Translations under genes and position numbers: made by a program
Part shown: positions 46,281-57,576 of the stretch, piece after piece
Position numbering within the stretch: position 1 is the stretch's first letter
Layout: every line of letters starts with the position of its first letter
The notes under the pieces: model-generated
What the model saw: only the letters and a program-made list of their open reading frames with translations
The model's database searches: none
What the model was told of the DNA's origin: nothing
NCBI GenBank assembly: GCA_029378245.1
Contig: JARKIF010000032.1
Coordinates: 62,001-126,000, forward strand
Length of the DNA stretch: 64,000 nucleotides
Direction: 5' to 3'
DNA from: Roridomyces roridus
Taxonomy: Eukaryota; Basidiomycota; Agaricomycetes; Agaricales; Mycenaceae

Positions 46281-48165
46281 TTACTCAGGACCCACAGCAG
46301 TCAGAAAATCAAAATCGACCCCGCACTCCGCCTGATTCACACTGCGCTCATACAGCCCTCTATAGCCTCGCTTTTTCCTCTCCGCGCCTCTCAGCGCAGA
46401 TTCCCTTTCCTGAATCCTCCGCTTGATTTCCTCTTCCGGAACCTCCAGCTGCAAAATCCGACTCTCCACATCGCACCTGATCATATCCCCGTCCCGTACC
46501 ACCCCTAAGACGGAACTCGGGAGCGCCGACTCGGGCGAAATGTGCAGCACGATAGTCCCACCAGCCGTCCCAGACATCCTGCCATCGCTCAGACGCAGCA
46601 TATCCTGCACCCCGAGGGCACCCAACTTGCGCGGAATGGGAATGAGACCAGCCTCCGGCATGCCTGGGTGCCCAATTGGCCCGATTCCTTGCAGGATCAG
46701 AACCGAATCTGGGGTCACCGCCAAGTCCGGGTCATCTATCCGTCGAGCGAGATCCGCTGTATTTGAAAACACAACAGCTGGACCCGAGTGTTTGAGTAAT
46801 CGTCTATCCTTGGAAGCGGATGCCTTCATCACGGCGCCACCCGGGGCGAGGTTGCCTCTCAGCACGACAATTGAGGAAGCTGGAAAGAGCGGGTTGTTGA
46901 GCGGTCGAATTATTTCCAGAGAGTACGGAAAATCATGTGTTCCAGCTGCATCCAAGACCTCGCCCAGCGTCTGCCCCGTGATCGTCTTGGCAGAGAGATG
47001 TAGCAAAGGACGGAGCACTTGAAGAAGTGCAGTCATCCCGCCGGCATTTTCAAAATCAGACATGTAGTTGTCGCCACTGGGTTTAAGATCAACGAGAAGT
47101 GGCGTCTTCCTTCCGATTTCATCGAATGTGTCTAAAGTTATAGTCCCAGCTACAGCGGGATGCCGGTTTATAATCGCCAGGAGATGGACCACAGCATTCG
47201 TCGAGCCACCGATGGCCTGAAGAACGGTGATGGCGTTCAGGAAAGATTCTTTCGTAAGCAACTCTTGGGGACGGTGCTCGTCCGTTACGGCGAGAACAGC
47301 GTTCTTTCCGGTTTCTTCTGCGACACGGAGACGAGTGGCAGAAACAGCGGGTGCAGATGCGCCGCGCAGAGGCATCAGTCCAAGCGCGGCTGTGATACAG
47401 GCCATTGTGCTGGCCGTCCCCATAACGCCGCAGGTCCCCGACTGTAGTCACAAATGAATCAGCGGTTGTTCACCCAGATTTCATTATGTACTTACCGTAG
47501 GTGCAAGTTCGTCATTGAGAGCAGCAATATCCTCAATGTCCATGACACCCGCTCTGTAAGCGGCCCAATTGTTGCGGCAGTCCGTGCAGGCACCTAATCG
47601 CACACCTCTGTACGAGCCTGGCAGCATTGGACCAGTCACGAGCGGTAACACGGGTTTGTTGGCTGAGATGCCGCCCATGAGCTGAGCTGGAACGGTCTTG
47701 TCGCAGCCTCCGATCATGATACCTGGGAGCGGTCAGGCGGGATCTTGACCGGGCTGAAAATGCATGTACACGCATCCAGAGGCTGGGCCTTGATCATTTC
47801 CTCCGTGTCCATACTCATGAGATTCCTCAAATACATGCTCGTCGGCGAGGCGAAGGACTCGTGCAGACTGATTGTGGGGAACTCGATCGGGAGGCCGCCA
47901 CTAAGCTGCACCCCACGCTTGACGGCGTCGATGAGTTGTGGAACGTTGGCGTGGCAGGGGTTGAACCCGGAGTGGGTGTTGATTATACCGATACGGGGCG
48001 CGTCAGAGCGTCTTCACCATATCCAGCTGCCTTGATAAAAGCCTTGCGGAGGAAAAGAGAGAAGTGTGGGTCGCCGTATGCTGTGAGGCCCTGGCGGAGT
48101 CCGTTCCTCGTGTCCAAGGGCCGAGAAAGGTCGTAGTCTTCCAGTGGGTTTCGGTCTGGCTGCAT
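46281..48165 (-). CDS. IlvD/Edd family dehydratase (dihydroxy-acid or sugar-acid dehydratase)
   Basis: An iron-sulfur enzyme removing water from 2,3-dihydroxy acids. The three conserved cysteines sit in GFNPCHAN, GGCDKTVPAQLMGG and TSGTCGVMGTASTMA. Other marks are LEFPTISL-type PIEFPTISLHESFASPTSM, GACTDCRNNW, GGSTNAVVHLLAI, DLKPSGDNYMSDF and LSDGRMSG. About 575 aa. The N terminus MQPDRNPLEDYDLSRPLD lacks a mitochondrial presequence, unlike Ilv3. With the PLEDYDLSRPLDTRNGLRQG start, this points to the cytosolic sugar-acid (arabonate-type) branch rather than branched-chain amino-acid synthesis. A one-C deletion in the run at 47995-47998 breaks frame, and the intron near 47716-47765 has an ambiguous junction. 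Confidence 0.82.
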
Positions 48166-48289
48166 CGAAGGAGGGAGCTACCGCAGTAGGGAGATTCATC
48201 CAATTGCGAGTCGATGGTTCACATGAGAGGGAACCGGACCGGGCACAGTTTGATTTTGGTTTGATCGCCGCGGCGAACTCCCCTTCAAC

Positions 48290-50055
48290 CGCACCTCTCT
48301 TCAACCCAGCACCCCGAACAGAATGAAGTCGAATACGCGTCGTATTGTGTCCAAGTCGCGTCGAATGGCTCCCGATAACTCCCGATGCCTCCATTCTTGC
48401 GGGGCGGATCGGGATTTCTCTACATTCCTCTGCCAACACGCACAAATGAATCGAGCCCTCCATAAAAAGCGGGAGAGCGTGTCAGCCACTCTCCAGAGCT
48501 TCGTCTCTAACCACCATCTGCTCTTGGGTTCACGCACGCCCCGTTCGTCCCCACTCGTTCCTCGCAGTCTCGCCATGTGAGTATCGCACAGTATCCCTTC
48601 CCGCTCCTGCTAACTCTCTTCCCCAGTGCTGTCGTCGCTAGGCGCACAATGACCTGACTCGCTCGCTCCCCATCGCCTCACCTTGTGAGTCTGGCTCAGC
48701 CTGTTCCTCCCTAAAGTTAACTCATTTGCTCAGTGTTGCCGTCGCTCTCTACTAGACGCGCGCATTGGCTCCCGCTTCGTAAGTTTCACTTTCACCTCGT
48801 CGCACCAGAGCTAAACCATTCCTTCAGTGTTACCGTCGCCCCCTCTACTAGACGTGTGCATTGGCTTGCCCGCTCTTCCCTTTCTCGCCTTGTAAGTTTC
48901 ACTTTCTCTTCGTCCAACCAGAGCTAACCCACTCTTTCAGTGTCACCGTCGCCCCCTCTACTAGACGTGCGCATTGGCTCCCTTTATCCGCTCTTCCCCA
49001 CCTCGCCTTGTAAGTATCGCTTAGTTGTTTGTCGCCCAAGCTAACTGGCTCATCCAGTGTCACCGTCGCCCCCTCTACTAGGCGTGTGCATCGGCGAGGA
49101 CCCTTTCCATTGGTGTTTGACTGGTATGTTCTCTCGCCGTTGCTGCTCACTCTATTTCTCACCCACTTTCAGTTCCTCCGCGTCACACCCCTCCACGACT
49201 CGCTGCAGCTTCCCCGACGCGACATCCCATCCACGGAAACCACATCGCGATACCTCAGTATATTCACTCTCCACGCGCTACCTCTCCTCCTCGGCTCGCC
49301 AATCCAGATTCGAGTAGCGTCAAGACACTGGTGTCGCTGCGTGCGAGATGGATGGACCCAGCGTCGACGGATAGACTCGCTGTCGCCCCGGCGTCTTCGC
49401 TGCGCCCTTGCCTCGCTGGCTTCACCTCGTCTAACACCAACTCGATCTCCAGCCTCCACCTGAAGTTCGGGACTCAATACGTCAAGAACCCGATGTCGCT
49501 GCGTGCGAGATGGATGGGCCCAGTGTTGACGGATAGACTTGGTCATTCGAACCTGTCGCCCCGGCGTCTTCACTGCGTCTTTGCATCGCTGGCTTTCACT
49601 CCAAGTTCATGGCCACCTCTCGATCTGACGCCTTTCACCGTCGGCTCATGGGTTCGACAAGATGGGATTCAAAGCGTGAGCGACTCGGTGGACACCGCTG
49701 CATGCGAGATGGATGGGCGTAGTTGGGACGGATAGACTTGGGTCCAGATTATTTCGATGCCAAGTCGCCCCGGCGTCCTCTCTACGCACTTGCCTCGCCA
49801 GCGACGACGACGACCAACACTCATCTTCGTCTCGATACCAACTCGCCCACAAATCCAGCAAGACGCCGGCCACGGGGACGGACGCGCCACTACTCGCGGA
49901 GTGTCTTTGCTGGGTTGGTTAGAGTGTCTGTTGTCGCGTCGTCCATCGTCCATCAGGATTCGTTCTGCCATCCCGATTCGAGGCATACCTTACACCGACA
50001 AGGCGCACCGTCCCGTTTCCTCTCTAGTTTATTTCCTTTTCTGTGTCTCTCTATA
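48290..50055 (+). mobile_element. Multi-intron repeat element, copy 3 (inverted relative to copies 1 and 2)
   Basis: This is the clearest copy. The TATA-like CCATAAAAAGCG lies at 48460-48471. Six introns of 48-50 nt follow (48577-48626, 48685-48733, 48779-48827, 48892-48940, 49010-49057, 49124-49173), nearly all with GTRAGT donors and TAAC-type branch points. They separate exons of 58, 45, 64, 69 and 66 nt. Most exons begin TGT(C/T)(A/G)CCGTCGC and carry a TCTACTAGACGTGTGCATTGG core. The 3' part has three spaced copies of a GCGAGATGGATGG...GCCCCGGCGTC block. Exon lengths are not multiples of three, so the cassettes do not encode one continuous protein. The 3' frame 49331-49735 ends CEMDGRSWDG-stop as in the other copies. 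Confidence 0.7.
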
Positions 50056-50227
50056 GAGCTGCAATGTGTGAATCTTTAGTCGTCTTGAAAGCTGAGGCTG
50101 ACAGTCCGATGAGTTGCTTCACTCAGCCGAACGTTTGCCGACGTGATGCGCTCTCTTGTTTGATTCCTTTCCTCGTCCTCGAGCCTCGACCCGTTTAACG
50201 CGTTTCTTCGCGCGTTGACCTCTTTTC

Positions 50228-53109
50228 ATGACCGACACCGCTCTATACGTGTCAAGTGCAGAAGTTCTCTCAATATGCCAGTCAATGCAAGATGACTTGG
50301 AGGGTCTGCTGCACCCAGAGACCGGATTTGCTCCTCGTCTTCGACAGATTTGCCATAGCCAGTGAGTGTTCGTGGCATTGCGCCGTCGTTCGTCTCTCAG
50401 TGGGATAGGTTGGTGGAACTGGAGGAAAATGGCGACGGACGAACGACACAAGAAGAACTTGACCTTCTCCGGTTGGAACGCGATACATGGGGCCTCCTCC
50501 AGGCTGTTATGCCGTGCGTCTCGTCAATTCATCTCTGCCAAATGTTCCAAAAACTCGATACGCAGGGCCCGTAAAACTGAAAGTCCCACTACAACGACTG
50601 CACGCGAACTACTCGCCGAAAACCCATATACGCCCACATCGACTCTGGCGCAGGCCATAATGCATGCATCGCCCCTTCTTTCCGAGTTGGTTGTCGTACG
50701 GGAGTGGCTCCAGGATGCCGCGCCACCTCCACACCATCCCGAGGCCACAACGGGCTACTGGAAGTTCACAAAGCACGGAGCGATGCAGGCCCTGCGGATG
50801 GGTGGTAGCGGTACGCGGGATGGCCTCGTCAAAGAAATGGACCCGGATGCGGTGAACCGTGGTGACGGGCGAATGCTTACAGCGGACGACACGGTGCGTG
50901 GATTGACCATCGAGATTGCGTTTTAGCGTGTTTATTGAGCTTTCAGAACTACGAAAAGGGCCTTGCGCAGGCCTTATATGCGTACGTACGCGCTGGGCGG
51001 CTGGGAGACGCCATCGAATTGTGCCGCAAGGCTCACCAGCCGTGGCGTGCTGCGAGCATTCGGGGCTCGTTACTTTTCCACTGGCGGGCGATCTGTATGT
51101 TCATTCTTCTTCTTACCGTCGACTCACTCAGCGTCATGTCTAGCGAATGAACAATACGAAGACGACGCTATGGAGGAGGACCTCACTGACGCATGGGAAG
51201 GCAACCGTCAAAGGCAGCTGTGGAAATCTACCTGCACTCGTCTCGCCGTCAACGCAAGTGCCTTGGTATTCTTTACCACTCCGTCTGACTTGCTTCCAGC
51301 CCAACATATCTGACCACGATCGAATACTTTACGCGGCCCTCGCGCCAACACCACAAACCTCCAGCCTGCTCAAGACGGCTTGCCGCACATGGGAAGATCA
51401 TCTGTGGGCACAGATAAGTGTTGTATGTGAGGAAAAGCAGAGCATGGAGATGCTTCGGTTAGGGGGAAGCTTTTGGGAGGGCGGCCTCGCTGCTGTTGAG
51501 AGTGGGGTACGAGTACTCTCTCCGGAGGCCGAGGAGCTGGAAGCGGAAGAATGGGAGAAGGAGGTGGTCGGGTCATTGGAAACTCTGAAAACGGTTGTTG
51601 TGCAAGAAGGGTACGTCTTCGGGCATTCATGTGGGCTACCATTGATTGTTTGTTTGCATGCAGGCCTGGAGCAGAGCATCCGTTCCATTACTCACAATTG
51701 CAGATAATCCTGAACCAAACGGGACCTCTGATGGACAATTTTGCTGTAGGTGTGCAGGATGGGACGTATGCCAAATCGTCATTCGAGTATGTCTGCTCTT
51801 CTGCTTGAGTTTTGTACTCACCTTTGGTACAAGATACACCGCGATGTGCCGATTCTTCGCACATCTTTGTCTCTTCCTCCAAATGATCGACATCTCCGTG
51901 CCCCCATTAGCCACTCAGGTCATACTTGAGTCATATCTGCAAGTCCTTGAGGTCAGCTTTTTTCCTTTTCATCCGGACCGTTCTAATTGCCCTGTTAGGC
52001 TGCTGGTCAAAGAGAGCTGATCGCCATGTACGCTGGCGCACTCGGCGACAATGCTGTGGAGCGTTATGCGCTTTTCTTGGTTTCTTTGGAGCTTTCCGCA
52101 GACATTACCGAGCGGCGCTTGGCGCTTACCCGCGCGCGGGACCATGGTTTGGATATGGACCGCGTCGCCATCGTCACTGCGGAACGCACGATTGAAAAGG
52201 CATTTGAGCTTCTGCCCCCATTAAAAGGCCGATTGCCTTCAATAATAGCGATGCAACCTCCACCTTCGGATGAAGAGTTATTCCTCCTTCGCTCGATTGA
52301 GTGGACAATTTTTACCGACGCGACGTACGAGACTGCGCTGGAGCAGACCAACGTCATTCTGCGATACTTCCTCGGTATTGGTGCTCTCAGCGTCCTGCCC
52401 ATCATCAACTCACTTTCTCTCAATAGGTTCTGGCCGAGTGCAAGTCGCCCAAAAGTTGCTTGTAATGCTGCCATTGGAGTTGGCTTCCATTAGTGAGCCA
52501 GAAGAGCGCGCGACAGAGTACCTGCATTATCAGCAGTTCTTTATCATCTGGGACACGTTGGAGAGGGTCGTGGAATGCCAAGCCCAGGAAACGCCTCAGA
52601 TGAATCGCAGCACACGAGCAGCGTGGTTAGAAGACTACCGGGTATGCTGGTATAAGTTTCTCTGGTATTCCTCTGACCCGATACAGGCATTGGTGGATCA
52701 AGCTCACGACCAGATTACCAAGTTGTTAACGTCGGAATGGCTCGTCAGCGACGTGGAGGAGGGTGGGGGTGATCGCCGTCGTCGCGATCTGATCCGTATA
52801 CGGCAGATATTCGTGCCGGAACTTATCATCCGCCTACACTTTATTCTGTTCGCCTCGCGTGCTCAATTCCCCGAGTACGTGTTTTTCTTTCTGGTCGCAT
52901 GAACCTTATTGACCTTTTTCGTATCCAGGAACTTGAGAAGGGCTCTGGAATTGGCGAATGTCGTCGCTGATTCGCGTTACAAGCTCTACGAGGATTTCGT
53001 CAACGAGGATGGGAAGCGGTTGGGCGACTATTTGGGTGCTGTTAGGCAGGCGGTTCTGGGTGGATTGGAAGGAGGTGGTTCTGATCCCTTCCGACTATTG
53101 TCGTCATGA
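50228..53109 (+). CDS. NUP107: Nucleoporin Nup107 (yeast Nup84), Y-complex scaffold of the nuclear pore
   Basis: Helical scaffold protein of the outer-ring Nup107-160 complex. Family-like segments, in order, are ENPYTPTSTLAQAIM, LLSELVVVREWLQD, the signature GYWKFTKH, YEKGLAQALYAYVRAGRLGD, AIELCRKAHQPWRAASIRGS, KTACRTWEDHLWAQ, FFAHLCLFLQMI, QVILESYLQVLEAAGQRELI, AMYAGALGDNAVERYA and RRALELANVVADSRYKLY. More than ten introns occur, including a GC-AG intron at 51254-51299 that joins LAVN to PNISDHDR. The first junction (exon ending at 50361) seems to lack one G, because the frame requires CAG then TGG. The gene ends 80 bp before the stop of the converging OYE gene. Nuclear pore function makes true loss unlikely. 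Confidence 0.87.
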
Positions 53110-53189
53110 AGTTGCTTGTATTTCACTCGTTCTCTTCGACACTAGGGCGCGAACACTTTTGCTTTCCATTGCCATTACTCGGATACAAA

Positions 53190-54760
53190 TCAATACACCG
53201 CCTCTTTATAATCCAGATACCCAATTCCAGGATCAGCACCACTATTATAGAACATCCGCACGTCGGGGACATTATCAAGAACCTTCCCCGCCTGTATCCG
53301 TCTCGCGAGGTCAGGATGAGTGAGCCACGGAACCCCCATGAGAACCCCGGCGGCTTTCCCGCTTTGAATCAACTCTTCCGCCTCGGTGGGGCTCACTAGA
53401 CCGTTGACGAAGAGGGGGACACCATCGAGCAATGGTCCATAAGTCTCGACGACATCATGGGGAGTGCCCCGTTTTTTGCCTGTAGGAATGAGTGGGGAGG
53501 AGATGTCGGCTGGACAATACTGACCATCGAATTCTGGGTCATGAGTTGATCTGTAGCGCACAAGAACGACATAGGCGAGGCCGAGCTTGCTAGCTTCACG
53601 GAGTAGATACCCATACGTGTCGATCGTTTCTTGCAAGGGCATGCCTACGTCGTTGTATCCGCTGGCTATGAGTACATGAATTCAGACACATTGAGAACAA
53701 TGAAGAAATCCTTACTTGGGCCCAATTTCAATGCGACATTGGAGCCAAACACTTCTTTCAAGGCCTTGAGAACCTCTAGCGCAAAACGTGCGCGGTTTTC
53801 GGGGCTTCCTCCCCACTTATCCGTCCGCTGGTTGGCGGTCGAGTCGAGGAACTGGTGAACCAAAAGACCAGTGCTGCCGTGAACTTGTCGTATTGCGTTC
53901 AATCAAATGGTACAAGGAAAAGTTGGTCAAACCCACGCTCCACGCCGTCGAAACCCGCTTCCTTGGCGTTAATAGCAGCTTCCTTGAACTGAGCAATGAT
54001 AGTGTTGATGTTGGCTTCATCGAGTTCGGTGGGCTACACTGAAATGAGTGCATGCTTTGTGGACAAAGTGCGGACGCGTACAGTGACAAATCCAGGATTT
54101 CCCGGGAGGAAACGGAAGGATCCACCGCGTGCAGCGATGGCAGAAGGACCCCAGACGGGCTGGCAATATGTAAGCATTCTAAATGTCGGTGCAAAATGTA
54201 CGTATCCTACCTGGCCAGAAGCAATCTGTTCCGGGGCGTCGGGGTGTAAACAACGTCCGCCTGAAGCGGGACCATGAGCACAGGTTAAATTGACCAAGTA
54301 CGCTTACCATGCGCAAGCTGCCAAATTGAATATGTGATCAAGTACCACAAAGGCGTCAAGGACGAACCTGGCTATATATCTTGGTGTCATGGGCGTGCAC
54401 TGAGTCAGTGATTCGTCGCCACCCTGCAACTTGGGCTTGGTTCCATATACCGGGCGCATTGGGCCATTCGGACCTGTAAGACGTAAGTAAAATGGTTTTT
54501 CAGATCATTGTTTACACTACCCTTGGCGTGTAATGAGGGTAGCCTCGGCTATTATGAGACCCGCGCCCCCGCGAGCACGCTGTTCATAATATTGCCTCAT
54601 AATTTCGTTGGGAACAGTGGCCGATGAGCGGTTGCGGGTCATAGGACTCATTCCTGGTCAGACATCAGCTTCCAAGTCATGACCCAAAACGTCTTTTTCT
54701 ACCCAGTCTGCTGTTAAGGGTAGTGCTCCCCAGTTTGAGCGGGGTGAAGAGACCAGGCAT
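53190..54760 (-). CDS. Old Yellow Enzyme family NADH:flavin oxidoreductase
   Basis: FMN-dependent ene-reductase fold. Exon 1 begins MPGLFTPLKLGSTTLNSRL, and exon 2 carries MSPMTRNRSSATVPNEIM and EQRARGGAGLIIAEATLIT. The next exon has PGIWNQAQVAGWRRITDSVH followed by AHDTKI. Later come VWGPSAIAARGGSF, QFLDSTANQRTDKWGGSPEN, RFALEVLKALKEVFG and FYNSGADPGIGYLDY. Where most OYE proteins show HGAN, with a His-Asn pair that binds the substrate carbonyl, splicing gives HGST. The donor histidine is kept but Asn becomes Thr. At least seven short introns are present, one very small internal exon near 54320 being uncertain. Probable substrates are alpha,beta-unsaturated carbonyls; the physiological one is unknown. 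Confidence 0.83.
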
Positions 54761-54996
54761 GGCGCTGAACGGATGAGGATCCACAGTTTCTTCCAAGATC
54801 TTATACAGGCGGGCAAGTCATATCTGCTGAGTAAATGTGGGGAATTCTCCGCCATCCCGCCTTGCAGTATTTTAACTTGCAAGGCTTGGTAAGGCGCTTT
54901 GTAAGTTGTAAAACCCTATGGATTACGATCATAGGCACCGGTTGGAGGCTCTTTATTGATCCATTAGTATACAGCATAACAGAAAACATACAAGTA

Positions 54997-57462
54997 TCAT
55001 AGGGCATCGAAATTAATATGATGTGACGCTCTTCTCCGCTCTAATTCGTCCTCATGCTGCAGAAAAAAATCAGAACACCATGCAACCAGATCAAGAGTAA
55101 GGCCCACCTTCTCGTTCAAATGCAGCACCAACACGATAACAGCTAGTATTATCGTGCCCAGCACAACTGTTAGTGTTACCCAAGGAATCCACTCCCCGGG
55201 CTTCAAAAACAGTTCTCGCTTCCAGGGATCCCCTGGGTTCGACGGCGGTAGAATCACGACCTTAGAATTCGGGATGACGCCTTCGATGTTGATGTAGTGC
55301 TGTGCGGTATGCATAGTCGACCCCACGAACAGGTTCTCAATATAATTGTTCGTGCGGCCCAGCCCGAAGAAGGAGTAGGGTGTGTGTAGCGATTGGTAGG
55401 AAGTCTGTGGGAGTTGACCGACTACTCTCGATCAGTCAAGCGACGGGTTTGAAAAATATGAGGCACGGACCTTGTGCAGCTGAGCGGCTACCTGTGGTAT
55501 CGAGTACCGTGTATTTATACGAAGCACCAGAGTAGCTGACGCCAAAAGGCTATCAAAGAAAGGTCAACTGTATGTATGCCCTCGCAAAAAGCGAAATCAT
55601 CTTACATGATATCTGTCCGTGCCATTGGGCCCGTAACACCATCCGTTCCCGCATGCTCCGTTCAGAACGATAGCCTTCAAGAAAAAGGCGTCGTAATAAA
55701 AGTTGTTCTGCACAAACATGATGTTCCCTCTGCCGGAGCCGCTTGTCCTTTGCACCATGATATCGAGGGACCCCTGCAGCACAGTAATCAGCACAATGCA
55801 AACTCAGGAGAAGATGGACTGACATCCTCGTCCATGTCCAAGAATGAAACGCTTCGAGCATCCTTGATGGAGTCCAGTGCGTCCATGCCTTTGGTATGAA
55901 CAGCCCAGCCGCGCTTTCCAGCGCCGTTGGAGCAGCCAATGACACCAGATGCACAAGGTACGGAGAAGAGCAGCTTGGGTACGTGGTCCTGCCCGGTGGA
56001 GATGATCGCCAGGAGATCGGGGAAACCATCGAGGTTGGCATCGCCCAGCTTGAGAGCGAGGGGCAATGGAGGGACCTGGGTGTTGTCCATGACCACAAGG
56101 GATGAGCCCGGAAAGAGGGTGTCTATGGGAACGCGGGCATAATTCTGGTTGTCGTCACTGGGTGTCAAATCGAATTTGAAGGCAGGATCAGCGACACAGA
56201 GGTCTTCCGGAGGCCGACACATTCGAGCACCCTGCTTGACACCAGAGTCACCAGGACCGCAAAGACCCAATTGTTGGTTGTAGCCAATGTTGATAGCGCA
56301 GTCGCTACCGACGCCAGTCGAGCTGGAAACGGACGAGCAAGTAACGAAAACCATGTCAATGGTTCCGTCGCGGTCAACGTCGGCAAAGGAGACTGTCTGA
56401 ACGCCCGAGGGCATTGCTCCTTGCAAAGCAAGCGAAAAGCCCTGGTTCTTGTTGTTCACCCATATCTGGTACGTCTTCCCTCCTTTGCCATCATCACAGA
56501 GGAGAAAGACATCTGTTTGATTTGTGAGCAGAGTAGTGGGTCGTGGGGCAGTGAAGTTCACCTGCTAGACAGTCCCCGTTCAAATCCACGACAGCATTGC
56601 TGTGGGGGCTTGCCAATGTGCATTGCTGGCCTTGGAAAAGAGGGTCAATACTACAAAAGATGAACACAACAGCGGGTGGGTTGATAGACAAGAAACGTAC
56701 ACGCTGAATACTGGTGAATGTGGTTGTGAGGCATTCCAGACGTTCTGCCAGACTTGGAATGGCGAGCTCGAGCTGCTGGATGACGGTGTGATTCCGAGAA
56801 GGTCGATCTTCATGTCGCCATCGACGTCGATGGGTATTGGCTGCGCAAGTGCTGACGCGGGCACTGGAATCGGGCTCAAATCTGGACTGAGTCAGTCAAG
56901 CAAGCAGCGAAATGGGTGTACAATGACGCACTGAAGCCACCACCTGGTAGAGCGGAATACAGAGACATGTCCAGTTGACTGCTGGTCGCACCCTGCGCCA
57001 TGACGAGCAAGTCAAGTTTGCCCGAGTGAGTGAAATCTCCGGGGACGACATTATAGATTTTTCGCGGGTGTTGCAAGGTTGCAGAAGATTTGAATGTGAA
57101 TTCATCTGGGCTCCAGTAAATCTTCACGCGTCCAACGCGCAGCACACGTCGACATACCATGGCTCCATAAATATATGCTGAGTGTCTGCTGGTCGTCGGA
57201 GAGGGCGAGGGCATCCAAACTACGGCCGTGTGAGAGGATGTGGTTGGAGGGGAAATGCCCAGACGCACTACTGGTCGCCGTTGAAGTCACCAAAAGCAAT
57301 GACCCTGCCCACAACGTCAATGCCCATCGAGCCCGCGCCGACAAGAGAGTTTCCAGAAAATCTCTTGGGTGGAAATGGCCACATTGCGGAGGTCAAGTCG
57401 AGCCATATCAGAAAAATGAGTGCGCAGAGGCCTTTCCGTCGGCCCAGCAAGTGTCGGTACAT
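54997..57462 (-). CDS. ITFG1/TIP-like FG-GAP repeat membrane protein
   Basis: The start MYRHLLGRRKGLCALIFLIW supplies a signal peptide (an upstream ATG at 57534 is also in frame). FG-GAP-type beta-propeller blades with calcium-site patterns follow: AFGDFNGDQ, VVPGDFTHSGKLDLL, FADVDRDGTIDMVF, LKLGDANLDGFPDLLAI and SFLDMDEDGSLDIMV. Near the C terminus is the family signature TPYSFFGLGRTNNYIENLFV, then one transmembrane helix (WVTLTVVLGTIILAVIVLVL) and a short charged cytoplasmic tail. This fits the conserved ITFG1 (LINKIN/TIP) family, type I membrane proteins of unclear role in animals and fungi. The last intron (51 nt) is in frame and stop-free. Exon ends other than the last were not all fixed. 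Confidence 0.82.
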
Positions 57463-57576
57463 GGACGCGAGGTGAGGTGATGGTGTTTGGCACAGCTTGC
57501 GGGCTGCTCGGCCGCATCTCAACCACCAATGCATTGGTCTGTTCTAAACTTCTACTTATATACAGAATCTACTTTT

